From assembly GCF_009711205.1 (NCBI RefSeq), contig NZ_WMIG01000013.1, positions 1 to 64,000 on the forward strand: a stretch of 64,000 bases of DNA, in the 5' to 3' direction. This DNA is from Paracoccus litorisediminis (GTDB taxonomy: Bacteria > Pseudomonadota > Alphaproteobacteria > Rhodobacterales > Rhodobacteraceae). The position numbers and the translations under genes are program-made. How positions within the stretch are numbered: the stretch's first letter is position 1; each line of letters opens with the position of its first letter. The notes beneath the pieces were generated by a model. The model was not told the origin of the DNA and searched no databases. It worked only from the letters and a program-made list of their open reading frames with translations. Shown here piece by piece: positions 34,383-43,285 of this stretch.

Positions 34383-35021
34383 ATGGAACAAGACCTCGCA
34401 AAGATCGCCATGCACACCGTCACGGGCAAGATGGTTCGTCCCTTCGCCATGACGCCCGACCAGGTGGAGATCGAGGCGATCGCCCACCATCTGTCGACCC
34501 AGGCGCGCTGGAATGGCGCGACCCATCACCCGCACAACCCGCACGCCCTGATGCTCTCGGTGGCGGAGCATTCGGTCAACGTCGCCAATCATGTCGGCAA
34601 GGAGTTGAAGCGGCCGGACCTTTTCATGCAGGCGCTGCTCCATGACGCGACCGAAGCCTATGTGCCTGACCTGATCCGCCCGCTGAAGCACAGCCCGGCC
34701 TTCTACGAGCCTTTCAAGGAGCTGGAGGATCGCATCTGGCTGGCGGTGGCGGAACGCTTTGGCCTGCCCGAGACGCTCGATCCCTTGGTCAAGGTGGCCG
34801 ATGATGCGGTCTGCTGGGCCGAATGGCAGCAGGTCGTCCCGCATGACGCGAGCGAGACCTGGGGCTACAACATCTCCGGCGCCCAGGAGCCGGCGAAGAT
34901 CCGCATCGCCATGTGGGAGCCTTCCTTTGCCAAGCGCATGTTCCTTGGCACCTATGCCTCCTATGCGCCTGCGCATGGTCTGGCGAAGGGTCAGCCGAAC
35001 CATGATCGGTGGGCGGCATGA
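34383..35021 (+). CDS. HD-domain hydrolase (YfbR-like 5'-nucleotidase?)
   Basis: Metal-binding HD motif: MLSVAEHSVNVA followed by ALLHDATEAYVPDL. 212 residues, like YfbR-type deoxynucleotidases that make dUMP for thymidylate synthesis. GAGGAG ahead of the ATG. Substrate is inferred from the nearby thyX and dut genes. Confidence 0.75.
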   Translation: MEQDLAKIAMHTVTGKMVRPFAMTPDQVEIEAIAHHLSTQARWNGATHHPHNPHALMLSVAEHSVNVANHVGKELKRPDLFMQALLHDATEAYVPDLIRPLKHSPAFYEPFKELEDRIWLAVAERFGLPETLDPLVKVADDAVCWAEWQQVVPHDASETWGYNISGAQEPAKIRIAMWEPSFAKRMFLGTYASYAPAHGLAKGQPNHDRWAA

Positions 35022-35242
35022 CTATCGAGAGGATTGCCTCAGAGGTCGGCTTTTACGTTTTCGGCACGGGCTTGGTGCTTACCATCTTCATCGCGGTCTG
35101 GAGTGTTCCTGTCTTTTTCTTCCTGCTTCTGCGCGAGCATCGCAGGCAGTGCAAGGAGCGCTTGCGCTACGAGCCCAAGGCGACCAACCCACGCCTGATC
35201 GCGCAGGCTGCGAAGATGCTGAACAGGGTGGTGCGCAAATGA
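35018..35242 (+). CDS. small membrane protein
   Basis: 74 residues, one long hydrophobic segment (about 11-38) and a basic cytoplasmic tail. First of six short overlapping genes. Confidence 0.5.
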   Translation: MTIERIASEVGFYVFGTGLVLTIFIAVWSVPVFFFLLLREHRRQCKERLRYEPKATNPRLIAQAAKMLNRVVRK

Positions 35243-35580
35243 GAAGCGAGCGCAGCGTCGAAGAAATTCTGGATGCCGTGAGAACGGCGGCATCCGAGAC
35301 CGCGCCCGATTGGGAGACGCGCTGCGGTCGGATCATGTCGGCGCTTGGCCTGGATTTCGGCCAGGATGGGCTCGAGATGGATATGGCGGTGAGGTCCGAG
35401 GCGCTGCGCGCCCTGCGGCTTGCTGAGCATGACCAGATCGACCTTCTGCATGTCTGCCGGGGATACATCAAGGAGACCGACGATCCCGGCAAGATCAGGA
35501 TGCGGACGATGCGCGCGGATGCGGTCGAGCAGCGCCTGAAGGACACGCGCGCCGCGATCAGGAGGGTCATGGTGGAATGA
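35239..35580 (+). CDS. hypothetical helical protein
   Basis: 113 residues, alternating charged helices. Four-base overlaps at both ends. Unknown. Confidence 0.5.
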   Translation: MRSERSVEEILDAVRTAASETAPDWETRCGRIMSALGLDFGQDGLEMDMAVRSEALRALRLAEHDQIDLLHVCRGYIKETDDPGKIRMRTMRADAVEQRLKDTRAAIRRVMVE

Positions 35581-35810
35581 CCGACGACTGGCCGAACCAC
35601 CATGAGGAGCTGACCCGCAAGACGGTGCAGGAGCTTCAAAAGTGGGCCAGCCGCGCCGAAGCTGGCACGATCACCCAGATCATGTGGCTCTCGATCCTCT
35701 CGGTGCTCTACGACACCACCTCCGGCCTGATTGACAAGGAGGTCAGCGACCTGATCGCCGACTTCCACCGCGACACCATTAACATCCTGCGCAAAGGAGC
35801 TGCGGCATGA
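35577..35810 (+). CDS. hypothetical helical protein
   Basis: 77 residues; overlaps both neighbours. Unknown. Confidence 0.5.
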   Translation: MTDDWPNHHEELTRKTVQELQKWASRAEAGTITQIMWLSILSVLYDTTSGLIDKEVSDLIADFHRDTINILRKGAAA

Positions 35811-36010
35811 GAATTTCCGAAGCGATAAAGACCCTTCAGGACATCCAATCCAAATTTGGCGACATTGCCATTACCGGCGGGAGCCTCTTCGACGACACGC
35901 CGCTGTCCTCGATCTCCGTGACCGACAGCGATGGTATCGAAATCTGGCCGCATGATCTTCGCACGCCGGGTCGGCCGCAGGCTGCCATTGATGGAGTATT
36001 TCTCGAATGA
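35807..36010 (+). CDS. small phage protein of the 'GD' type
   Basis: 67 residues: MRISEAIKTLQDIQSKFGDI opening followed by a short beta-rich part ending IEIWPHDL. The same pattern recurs in many phage and plasmid small proteins of unknown function. Confidence 0.55.
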   Translation: MRISEAIKTLQDIQSKFGDIAITGGSLFDDTPLSSISVTDSDGIEIWPHDLRTPGRPQAAIDGVFLE

Positions 36011-36189
36011 AATTCCTCCTCATCGTGATCTATGCGGGCGCGACCGGCTGGGCCGAGCCTCAGCCGACGCAGCAGGATTGTTGGGCGGCAAAGGAGGTCG
36101 CGCTCCAGGCCGACGACACCGAAGCCTTCTGCATCATTCAGGCCGAGCCGGATACCGAGTTCGTCGCGCCCGAGGATCTTGCCGCCTAG
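36007..36189 (+). CDS. small exported two-cysteine protein
   Basis: 60 residues with a signal-like N-terminus (MKFLLIVIYAGATGWAEP) and two cysteines (DCWAAKEV, FCIIQ). Similar plan to the gene at 48071. Confidence 0.5.
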   Translation: MKFLLIVIYAGATGWAEPQPTQQDCWAAKEVALQADDTEAFCIIQAEPDTEFVAPEDLAA

Positions 36190-36199
36190 CGCGGTTGTG

Positions 36200-36218
36200 G
36201 ATACAGTAAGCACTGACT
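36200..36218 (+). promoter_or_regulatory. -10 and operator before the HNH gene
   Basis: GATACA (36200-36205) with AGTAAGCACTGACT (36205-36218). No GAC-type -35 at the usual distance. Confidence 0.45.
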
Positions 36219-36259
36219 AGATGGCGGCTTAGGCCGCCCGTCCGCATTCGGGGAGACCA

Positions 36260-36835
36260 ATGACCGTCGCTTTCAATCGAGACCTCTGGATCAAGGACAT
36301 GATCCGCCGGCGCTACCTCATCGTCCACGAGGACGGCTCGATCTTCCGCTGCATCAAGGCGGATGACGCGGGCAACCTGCTCTCGACGGAATACCGGCAG
36401 ATCAAGGTTCAGGTCCACAAAAAGTCGGGTCGGGTCTACTTCAATGCCAAGTGGCGCGGCATCACCAAGTCCTATCTGGTCAACCGGGTGGTGGCGATCC
36501 GCTTTCTGCCGAACCCGCTGAACCTACCCCAGGTCAACCATGTGGACGGCGACAAGGAGCACAACTATCTGCGCCAGCCGACGCAGGAGCTGCGCGACAA
36601 GTGGGGCGAGTTCCAGCTCGAATGGTCGAGCGGAGCCGACAATGAACGCCACGCCCACCGCACCGGCCTGAAATCGGGACGCGGCTCGGCCAACTCCAAC
36701 GCCAAGCTCACCGCGGACCAGGTGCTGGCCATCCGCGCGTCCCGCAAGACGCCGACGGAGCTGGCCTGCGAATACATGGTGGGCCGCTCGACGATCCTGA
36801 ACGTGCTGAACGGAAAGTCTTGGTCGCACCTCTGA
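36260..36835 (+). CDS. HNH homing-type endonuclease
   Basis: 191 residues. The HNH core reads YLVNRVVAIRFLPNP followed by QVNHVDGDKEHN and then LEWSSGADNERHA, the classic order for free-standing phage homing endonucleases. A C-terminal NUMOD-like helix-turn-helix (GSANSNAKLTADQVLAIRAS) would give DNA specificity. Confidence 0.85.
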   Translation: MTVAFNRDLWIKDMIRRRYLIVHEDGSIFRCIKADDAGNLLSTEYRQIKVQVHKKSGRVYFNAKWRGITKSYLVNRVVAIRFLPNPLNLPQVNHVDGDKEHNYLRQPTQELRDKWGEFQLEWSSGADNERHAHRTGLKSGRGSANSNAKLTADQVLAIRASRKTPTELACEYMVGRSTILNVLNGKSWSHL

Positions 36836-36840
36836 TCCCA

Positions 36841-36887
36841 TACGACTGCGGCGGTGGCGCGCGGTATAAATCTAGTAAGCGCTGACG
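36841..36887 (+). promoter_or_regulatory. TACGAC-N18-TATAAA promoter with operator
   Basis: TACGAC (36841-36846), TATAAA (36865-36870), AGTAAGCGCTGACG (36874-36887). Confidence 0.65.
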
Positions 36888-36929
36888 AGAAGCGCGCAGC
36901 ACATTGAAGCCAAGGAGAGCGAGGATCAG

Positions 36930-37220
36930 ATGAGCGAGACCGCCGAAGTCTTCCAGAAGTTCGACACCGAGATCGCCGTGGGCACCGTCTATGCGGAGAT
37001 CTACGCGATGGTGAAGCGCCCCAATGGCGACAGCACCCTCGCCGAGAAGGACGAGGAGCCGGACTTCTACGATGCCATGCTTCGCCCGGAAGATTGGGAT
37101 GACAGCGATGGCACCCCCTACCTCGAGGTCGAGGATATGACCCGTGAGGAGGCTGAGAAGCTGGAGAGCGAATGGCTCGCTCTCGCCCCGAAATTGAGCA
37201 TTGAATGGATCGGCGCATGA
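36930..37220 (+). CDS. hypothetical acidic protein
   Basis: 96 residues, 25 or more Asp/Glu, AAGGAGAG upstream. Unknown. Confidence 0.55.
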   Translation: MSETAEVFQKFDTEIAVGTVYAEIYAMVKRPNGDSTLAEKDEEPDFYDAMLRPEDWDDSDGTPYLEVEDMTREEAEKLESEWLALAPKLSIEWIGA

Positions 37221-37633
37221 CCGAAGAAGAAATCCTGAACCGCCGCCGGCGGCCCTCGCTGACCGTGCGCGAGATGGAGAAGATCGTGGAGAGCCTGTGC
37301 TACTTCCACGATGAGCACGGGCGCATGAGCGAAGCTCAGGAGCTGGTCGGCATGTTCGCCGAGATGATCGCCGAGGAGAAAGACCCCGAACAGCGCCGCC
37401 TGATCGACGCCTACCGCAATGGGGTCGAGACCCAGGATGGCGAGATGGAGCTGGACCTCGATGCCGAGGTGAGCCTGGGCGATGACCCTGGCGCCTATGT
37501 CATGGTCTGGAAGTGGGTCACGTCGTCCGAGGCGGATGTCTGCGACGAGTGCAACGGGTCGCTCGATGATGGCGAGGGCTATGACGGCCTGTGCGGCTCC
37601 TGTGCCGATGCGGCCGAGGAGGAGGTTGCCTGA
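37217..37633 (+). CDS. hypothetical protein with C-terminal zinc ribbon
   Basis: 138 residues. A C-terminal CDEC...CGSC pair (about residues 114-132) looks like a zinc ribbon; the rest is acidic helix. Coupled to the exonuclease that follows (TGATG). Confidence 0.55.
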   Translation: MTEEEILNRRRRPSLTVREMEKIVESLCYFHDEHGRMSEAQELVGMFAEMIAEEKDPEQRRLIDAYRNGVETQDGEMELDLDAEVSLGDDPGAYVMVWKWVTSSEADVCDECNGSLDDGEGYDGLCGSCADAAEEEVA

Positions 37634-38193
37634 TGCAACTTGCCGTCGCCCTCGATACCGAGACGACGGGCTTCTGCGAGCCGGAACACCGGCTCGTGGA
37701 GGTCTATCTGGATCTCGTCGACCTTCAAGCGAGGAAGAAGCTCTACACCTTCTACCGCCGGATCAACCCGCTGCGCTCGATGCCCGCTGAGGCCCAGCGG
37801 GTTCATGGCATTTCTGGAGCCGACCTGCTGAACGAGCAGCCCTTCGAGGTGATCGGCCCGGTCCTGCGCCAGGTCCTCGACAAGGCCCAGCTCTTTGTCG
37901 CGCATAATGCGGAGTTCGACTTCAAGTTCCTGAACATGGAGTTCGACCGCATCAGCCAGCCGGTCCTCGACCTGCCCGTCTTTTGCACGATGGAGAAGTC
38001 CATCTGGGCCGCGCCGACCGGCAAGAAGCCATCGCTGAAGGAGCTGTGCTTCGCAATGGAGGTCGAATACGACGACGCCAAGGCCCACGCCGCCGCCTAT
38101 GACGTGGAGGTTATGACCGAGTGCCTCTTCCGCGGGCTTGAATGGGGTAACTACACCCTGCCCGCCGGTCCCGCGCTCCAGATGGCCGCATAG
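37633..38193 (+). CDS. DnaQ-like 3'-5' exonuclease
   Basis: DEDDh exonuclease, probably the proofreader for the phage DnaE. Exo I is ALDTETTG (D8, E10), Exo II HNAEFDFKFL, Exo III KAHAAAYDVEVM. 186 residues, close to the catalytic core of epsilon without its tail. Confidence 0.9.
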   Translation: MQLAVALDTETTGFCEPEHRLVEVYLDLVDLQARKKLYTFYRRINPLRSMPAEAQRVHGISGADLLNEQPFEVIGPVLRQVLDKAQLFVAHNAEFDFKFLNMEFDRISQPVLDLPVFCTMEKSIWAAPTGKKPSLKELCFAMEVEYDDAKAHAAAYDVEVMTECLFRGLEWGNYTLPAGPALQMAA

Positions 38194-38220
38194 ATCCCGC
38201 CTCGTGTCGCGCATCATCCG

Positions 38221-38250
38221 CGCGACACTAGATGCCTATCTAGGTAAAAA
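38221..38250 (+). promoter_or_regulatory. CGCGAC-N18-TAAAAA promoter with second-class operator
   Basis: CGCGAC (38221-38226), TAAAAA (38245-38250); GCCTATCTAGG (38234-38244) fills the end of the spacer. Confidence 0.65.
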
Positions 38251-38293
38251 GGTATCAGACGAAACAAAGGCACCAACCGAAAGGCTGACCCAC

Positions 38294-39109
38294 ATGCAGA
38301 CTGTTGAAGCAATGAACGATCAGAAGGTTATCGAAGCCCTTGCCATGCTCTCCGCCGCCGACAAGGCGCAGGGCGAGGCAGAAGTGAAGGCGGCGCCCGT
38401 CGCGGAGACGACCTTCGACGCGAACGCCCTCCTCGCGGAACTGTCGGCGATCGCCCTGCCGGCCGAGCCGGAAGAGGCGCCGGAGCCGATCCAGGTCGCC
38501 GAGACCTTCGAGATGCCCACCGCCAGCCTCGACAACCTCGACTCCGATGTGCTGGCCGCCATTGCCAGCGCGGAAGTGCGGGCCGAGGCCTATCAGTCGC
38601 AGGTGTCGGAGAGCGATACCGCGCTGGACGGCGCCGCCCTGCCGGTTGCCACCAAGGGCACCACCAAGAAGCCCCGCGCCGCCGCGACCGGCACCCGTGC
38701 GCCGCGCAAGGAGCGCGACGTGAGCGTGCTGCCGGATGAGACCTTCGTGCTCTATCCCGGCGCCGACCCGGCGCAGTCCAAGGCGACGGTGCTGGCCGAG
38801 AAGCCCGCGCAGATCAAGGTGGCTGAGAAGTGGGAGAACCTGCTGACCTCGCTCGCCGCGGGCGCGAAGCCGTCCTGCTACATCGTGACCACGATGCAGC
38901 TCCTGAACGTCAAGGGCACGATCACCTCGACGGATCTCGTCGCGGCGATGAAAGCCGAGGGCGCGGGTGACGGCACGGCGCGGAGCCAGGCCGGTCAGAT
39001 GATGGCGCTCTTCCCGCTGATGGGTATCGGCCTGCGCACGGGCCAGACGCTGGCGCTGCGTCAGGACTCGGTGGTCGCCCAGAAGCTGAACCAGATCCTC
39101 GCGGCCTGA
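38294..39109 (+). CDS. hypothetical protein with Lys/Arg-rich linker
   Basis: 271 residues: acidic N-terminal half, basic linker (KGTTKKPRAAATGTRAPRKE), then a compact C-terminal domain (KWENLLTSLAAG...MGIGLRTGQTLALRQ). The C-terminal end resembles those of the genes at 56419 and 60462. Unknown function. Confidence 0.6.
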   Translation: MQTVEAMNDQKVIEALAMLSAADKAQGEAEVKAAPVAETTFDANALLAELSAIALPAEPEEAPEPIQVAETFEMPTASLDNLDSDVLAAIASAEVRAEAYQSQVSESDTALDGAALPVATKGTTKKPRAAATGTRAPRKERDVSVLPDETFVLYPGADPAQSKATVLAEKPAQIKVAEKWENLLTSLAAGAKPSCYIVTTMQLLNVKGTITSTDLVAAMKAEGAGDGTARSQAGQMMALFPLMGIGLRTGQTLALRQDSVVAQKLNQILAA

Positions 39110-39192
39110 GCCGCGCGGCAATGCCCTGACGGGCTTCTCCTTGGGCGCGCGGTGCGCCCAGGGCTCTCCACAGGCGACGAAAAGGAACCGCC

Positions 39193-39606
39193 ATGAAGAA
39201 AATGACTCTCTCGATCCTGACGGCGGCTCTTGCGCTCTCCGCCTGTGCCGCTCCGACGCTGGAAGAATACCGGCCTGTCACTGATACCACTGGTCCGAAC
39301 GCCGCGCGCCTCGAATCCGATCTGGCGCAGTGCCGGGCGATCGCGACCCAGGCGGAGGCGGATTACAAGAAGCGCCAGAGTGACGAAATGGCTGGGCGTC
39401 TTGTCGCGGGCCTGATCGTCGGCGCGATCGCGGGTCAGGCAATCGGCGGAAACAGTTCCGCGACGGCCTACGGCGCGGCGGCCGGGGCCACCTCGGGCGT
39501 TGCCAGCACTGACACGGAGCTGGCGCATGGCGGCCCGCGTCGGATCATCGACCGCTGCCTCACGGAGCGCGGCCACACCGTCCTGTCGGACCTCGGCAAA
39601 GGCTAA
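39193..39606 (+). CDS. glycine-zipper lipoprotein
   Basis: Signal peptide with lipobox LSAC (Cys at residue 18), then a small mature part with a Gly/Ala-rich membrane segment (VAGLIVGAIAGQAIGG). 137 residues. Such proteins sit in the outer membrane; in a phage-plasmid this could alter the lysogen's envelope. Confidence 0.7.
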   Translation: MKKMTLSILTAALALSACAAPTLEEYRPVTDTTGPNAARLESDLAQCRAIATQAEADYKKRQSDEMAGRLVAGLIVGAIAGQAIGGNSSATAYGAAAGATSGVASTDTELAHGGPRRIIDRCLTERGHTVLSDLGKG

Positions 39607-39613
39607 CTCGACC

Positions 39614-39637
39614 CGCCTGCCGGTCGCCCGGCAGGCG
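39614..39637 (+). terminator. 10-bp perfect stem after the lipoprotein
   Basis: CGCCTGCCGG (39614-39623) pairs with CCGGCAGGCG (39628-39637), 4-base loop. No T-run. Confidence 0.45.
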
Positions 39638-39660
39638 CCACCCCATACCAGGAGGGTCGC

Positions 39661-40038
39661 ATGACCTTTTACGTCACCCACCTCAATATGGACGACGAGC
39701 CGGTCCTCGAGGAAGAGTTTGCCACCGAGGAGCTGGCGCAGGAGCGCTACCTCACGGCGCGGGCCAGCGAGGAATATCCTCGCTACACCGTCAATGCCGC
39801 CAAGGCCGACGCGACCTATCCGCTGCTCTGCCCCAGCTCCGACATCGAGGAGCCGGAGATCACGCTCGACGTGACGGTGCAGGAGCGCGACATGCTGATC
39901 GCCGCCCTGCGGCTCTGGCAGGAGCAGGATGAGGTGAGCGCTGAGCTGGTCGAGATCGCGGAGAATGGTCGCGGGCATGGCGGCATGTTGGCCGACTGGC
40001 GGATCGACGACCTGATCGAAAACACCCTGAACAAATAA
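39661..40038 (+). CDS. hypothetical acidic protein
   Basis: 125 residues; AGGAGG six bases before the ATG. Unknown. Confidence 0.55.
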   Translation: MTFYVTHLNMDDEPVLEEEFATEELAQERYLTARASEEYPRYTVNAAKADATYPLLCPSSDIEEPEITLDVTVQERDMLIAALRLWQEQDEVSAELVEIAENGRGHGGMLADWRIDDLIENTLNK

Positions 40039-40087
40039 CCCGTCGGCGCGTCCCGCGCCGCTTCATCACGCCAGAAAGGGCACCACC

Positions 40088-40354
40088 ATGTTTTTCACCG
40101 AGATCCGCAACACCGTTGCCCTTCTCAGCAATCGCGGCGCGCTCCAGGAGGTCAAGCTCTACGCCTATGACGGGCGGGTTCACGCAAAGATCGGATCGAG
40201 CTATCACGCGCTCCTGGCGACGGACTCCGTGCGCGGCACCAACCGGACCCTCGTCGAGGTCCGCGGCGATTTCGAGATCCGCAAGGGCCGGCTCTATTAC
40301 GAGTTCGAGGGTGAGGCGGAGAGCAGGGTCGTGCAGATCCTGAAGGCCGCCTAA
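40088..40354 (+). CDS. hypothetical protein
   Basis: 88 residues, beta-rich. Leader AGAAAGGGCACCACC abuts the ATG. Unknown. Confidence 0.55.
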   Translation: MFFTEIRNTVALLSNRGALQEVKLYAYDGRVHAKIGSSYHALLATDSVRGTNRTLVEVRGDFEIRKGRLYYEFEGEAESRVVQILKAA

Positions 40355-40395
40355 ACGAGACCGGGCGGCGTCCTGTCCCTTGGACCGCCCCACTT

Positions 40396-40425
40396 GCCCG
40401 GCGCCTTACCCGCGCCGGGCCTTTT
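40396..40425 (+). terminator. strong intrinsic terminator
   Basis: GCCCGGCGC (40396-40404) pairs with GCGCCGGGC (40412-40420), then CTTTTC. Confidence 0.85.
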
Positions 40426-40432
40426 CATTCCG

Positions 40433-40473
40433 CGCGACACTAGATGCCTAGGCAGGCTATAACCTAGATAGGC
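40433..40473 (+). promoter_or_regulatory. CGCGAC-N19-TATAAC promoter inside second-class operator
   Basis: CGCGAC (40433-40438), TATAAC (40458-40463), flanked by GCCTAGGCAGGC (40446-40457) and CCTAGATAGGC (40463-40473). Confidence 0.65.
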
Positions 40474-40503
40474 AAAACGGCCAGAGCAAGAAAGGCACCA
40501 CCC

Positions 40504-40785
40504 ATGTTCTGCTACCAAACGTCGCGCATATCGGTGAACACGAGCCAACCCGACTTCACCTTCGATCCGCTCAAGTGTGACGCGGTGAAGTCCTACATGA
40601 CGCATTACCAGAACCTCCTGACCCTGACCTTCTTCGCCGACAACGGCACCATTCCCGAGAAGGTGCAGGCGAAGCAGGAGTTGGAGATCTGCCGTCGCAA
40701 AATGGCCTATTGGCGGCGCCAGCCCCACTTCTGCCAAGACGCAGCGAACCGCCAAATCCAGTCCCTCAAGCGCCAAGGCGCATGA
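40504..40785 (+). CDS. hypothetical protein
   Basis: 93 residues with four cysteines; leader AGAAAGGCACCACCC. Unknown. Confidence 0.55.
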   Translation: MFCYQTSRISVNTSQPDFTFDPLKCDAVKSYMTHYQNLLTLTFFADNGTIPEKVQAKQELEICRRKMAYWRRQPHFCQDAANRQIQSLKRQGA

Positions 40786-40841
40786 CCAGCAATGCCCGGC
40801 CGTCACCCGGCGGCCGGCACCCAGACAGAGAAAGTTCCCGA

Positions 40842-41150
40842 ATGAGCACCTACCAGACCCAAGCCGGCGACATTGCCATCATCATTTGCAAGGATGGCCG
40901 CATCGTCCTGACCACCAATGAGCAGTCCGAGACCGTTGAGGCGGCGGGCGGCATGACGAAGCGCATCGGCCAGCTCGCCCTCGGTCATGCCATGTCGGGC
41001 GACGAGCGCCGGGGCAAGGCCGGAGAGGTCGCCTCGATCTTCATCGCGCTGATCCAGAAACCGGCCCTGGTCGAGCGCGTCCATGTGATGATGGAAGAAA
41101 TGGTCATGGCCGGTGAGGCCGCGCCCGTCGCTCCCGCTAGCCTGCACTGA
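40842..41150 (+). CDS. hypothetical protein
   Basis: 102 residues. Starts with a beta hairpin (DIAIIICKDGRIVLT), then helices. Unknown. Confidence 0.55.
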   Translation: MSTYQTQAGDIAIIICKDGRIVLTTNEQSETVEAAGGMTKRIGQLALGHAMSGDERRGKAGEVASIFIALIQKPALVERVHVMMEEMVMAGEAAPVAPASLH

Positions 41151-41157
41151 GGTCGAG

Positions 41158-41442
41158 ATGGACATCAACGACCTGCGGCTGGAGTTCGCGACCACCATCT
41201 TCTTCCGCGAATGCGCGCGGCAATATGTCCGCATGTATCCCGGCAAATATGCCGTGGGCGACATGCCGGTCCAGAGCCTCGCCAGCTACCCGCCCGCCCA
41301 TCAGAAGGCCGTCATGGCGGCCATGAAGGCGGCACTGGGCGCGACCACGGGCCTCGACGAGCTATTCCAGCAGTTCGTCAAGGAGAAGGTGGCGATCGCC
41401 ACCCTCAATGGACAGGCATTCCACCAGGCTCAACAGGGCTGA
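41158..41442 (+). CDS. hypothetical protein
   Basis: 94 residues, helical. Seven bases after the previous stop. Unknown. Confidence 0.5.
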   Translation: MDINDLRLEFATTIFFRECARQYVRMYPGKYAVGDMPVQSLASYPPAHQKAVMAAMKAALGATTGLDELFQQFVKEKVAIATLNGQAFHQAQQG

Positions 41443-41462
41443 GAGCAGAGAAAGGACATTAC

Positions 41463-41909
41463 ATGGCAGACCTCCTGACCGCTGCGGCGCAGGGCAAGAT
41501 CCTTGAAGGCGACAGTCTCGACGCCTACCGGCGCTGGGGCTGGAAGGCCGACCCGCATATGTCGATCGTCCAGCAGGCCGAGGATCGCGAGAGGTTCGCG
41601 GCCTTCCACAACGAGGGCATCGACCTCTTCCACAAATATGCTGGTCAGCTCCTGGGCGTCACGGATCGCGCGCAGGTCGAGCTGATCCGCGCCCAGATGC
41701 GGGGTGATCTCTCCTTCATCGAGCATTGGCAGGTGATCGAGCGGGTTGCGGTCGGCAGCGAATGGTGGCGCGGGGTGATGCGCTCGGAGGCCCGCCGCGC
41801 CGAGCGCGAGGGTGAAGAGCTTCTGGCTCGGATCGCAGCCGACAAGAAGGCGCAGGAGGAGCGCGACATTCAGGAGATGAAGGCCAATCCGGTCTTCGGG
41901 ATGTTTTGA
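41463..41909 (+). CDS. hypothetical protein ending in NPVFGMF
   Basis: 148 residues, helical and charged, ending QEMKANPVFGMF. First of three consecutive genes with this tail, coupled to the next by a one-base gap. Confidence 0.65.
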   Translation: MADLLTAAAQGKILEGDSLDAYRRWGWKADPHMSIVQQAEDRERFAAFHNEGIDLFHKYAGQLLGVTDRAQVELIRAQMRGDLSFIEHWQVIERVAVGSEWWRGVMRSEARRAEREGEELLARIAADKKAQEERDIQEMKANPVFGMF

Positions 41910-41910
41910 G

Positions 41911-42276
41911 ATGGAGGTGAATGAGAAACGCTACCTTGCGCGCTGCAACACCGAGGCGGAGCGGCTGCTGACCCGATACGCGCTCGACCTGATTCTCCTC
42001 GACGCCCAGGTGATCTCCGGCGATGAGGCCAAGCAGGCGAAAGACAAGCTCCGGTCGAATTGGATGGCGCGCCAGGACTTTGCGGAGGGCGGCGACGAAA
42101 TCCTGCGCCTGCTCGACGCTAACGGGGATCTCGTGGAATTGCAGCGCATCTTCGACATGGAGTTCGGCGAGGTGCGCTTTTGGATGCTTTCGCATATCCG
42201 CTCGGCCGTGCGCCGGGCACAGCGCGCCCAGAACCTCGCAGAGATGGAATCCAACCCTCTATTCGGGATGTTCTGA
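41911..42276 (+). CDS. hypothetical protein ending in NPLFGMF
   Basis: 121 residues, helical, ending AEMESNPLFGMF. Overlaps the next ATG (TGATG). Confidence 0.65.
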   Translation: MEVNEKRYLARCNTEAERLLTRYALDLILLDAQVISGDEAKQAKDKLRSNWMARQDFAEGGDEILRLLDANGDLVELQRIFDMEFGEVRFWMLSHIRSAVRRAQRAQNLAEMESNPLFGMF

Positions 42277-42788
42277 TGGCGATCCCCAGCGGCCCTACTT
42301 TGGATCAGATGAAGTGGATCTTGGATATGGCGGGCGACCAAGATCCCGGCATGGCCAAATACCTCACTGACTTCATCACCCAAAATAATCTCAGGCATCG
42401 GACCAAGAATGTTCCGCCGCCATACGAGATGCTCGTCGCCATCGAGCGCGATTTTCATAAGATCCTCGATGACGACCGGCACCGCCATTGGGATGCGCTC
42501 TCCGGCATGTTCTCCAAGGCCATCTTCGGCGAGTTCGAGGCGCAGCGTGAATATCTGGGTGCAGGGCCGAGCCGCGAGAATTACGAGTGGCTCGAGCAGG
42601 AGAGAGAGCACCTGGAGAAGGGCATCGAGTCCTTGAAAACCGCGGTCGGGGAGGAGCGCGCAAAGGTCATGGATCTCGAGGAGGGCAATGAGAAGCTCCG
42701 CAAAGAGATCGCCGCGCTCAAACAGGAGATCGAGAACCTCAAGACCGAGGCGGAACTCCGCTCATTGCCCACATTTGGCATGTTTTAG
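42276..42788 (+). CDS. coiled-coil protein ending in LPTFGMF
   Basis: 170 residues with a C-terminal coiled coil (about 105-160) that displays the tail RSLPTFGMF. Third in the row of tail-bearing genes. Confidence 0.65.
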   Translation: MAIPSGPTLDQMKWILDMAGDQDPGMAKYLTDFITQNNLRHRTKNVPPPYEMLVAIERDFHKILDDDRHRHWDALSGMFSKAIFGEFEAQREYLGAGPSRENYEWLEQEREHLEKGIESLKTAVGEERAKVMDLEEGNEKLRKEIAALKQEIENLKTEAELRSLPTFGMF

Positions 42789-42801
42789 GCCCGCGCTATC
42801 T

Positions 42802-42815
42802 AGTAAGCACTTACG
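42802..42815 (+). promoter_or_regulatory. operator before the first wall hydrolase
   Basis: AGTAAGCACTTACG, just downstream of GCTATCTA which may serve as the -10. Confidence 0.5.
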
Positions 42816-42832
42816 ATAGGAAAATACGGAAG

Positions 42833-43285
42833 ATGCTGATTATGAGACCCCTCGAAATCGTGCTGTCCCTGTTTCTGACCAGTGGAGTCGATCCAGCGCA
42901 GTATACCCCGGCAGACGCGCTCTGCCTCACCCGCGTCGTCTACCATGAGGCGCGCGGAGAGTCCCTCAAAGGCCAGAAGGCCGTCGCTCATGTCGTCCTG
43001 AACCGCGCCGAGGATGACCGCTATCCCGATGATGTGTGCGCGGTGACAAAGCAGCCCGCGCAGTTCGCGCCCCAGGTGCGCCGCAAGCCCGGCAGGGTCG
43101 ACGAGCCGGAGGCCTTCAAGCGGGCGGCCAAGGCGGCGCTCGGCGCAATGGCGGGCGAGACCGACCCGACGCATGGCGCCACCCACTTCTATGCGCCCAA
43201 GGGCGGCACCCGGCCCGGCTGGGCCAGAAAGATGCGCGTGGCGGCGGTGGTGGGCGGCCACAAGTTCCTCAAGGGGCGTCGGTGA
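42833..43285 (+). CDS. SleB-type cell wall hydrolase
   Basis: 150 residues. A hydrophobic N-terminal segment, then the Hydrolase_2 core: LCLTRVVYHEARGESLKGQ (catalytic-type Glu in YHEARGE), AVAHVVLNR and DPTHGATHFYAP. Likely cuts peptidoglycan during lysis or entry. A second copy lies at 50306. Confidence 0.8.
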   Translation: MLIMRPLEIVLSLFLTSGVDPAQYTPADALCLTRVVYHEARGESLKGQKAVAHVVLNRAEDDRYPDDVCAVTKQPAQFAPQVRRKPGRVDEPEAFKRAAKAALGAMAGETDPTHGATHFYAPKGGTRPGWARKMRVAAVVGGHKFLKGRR

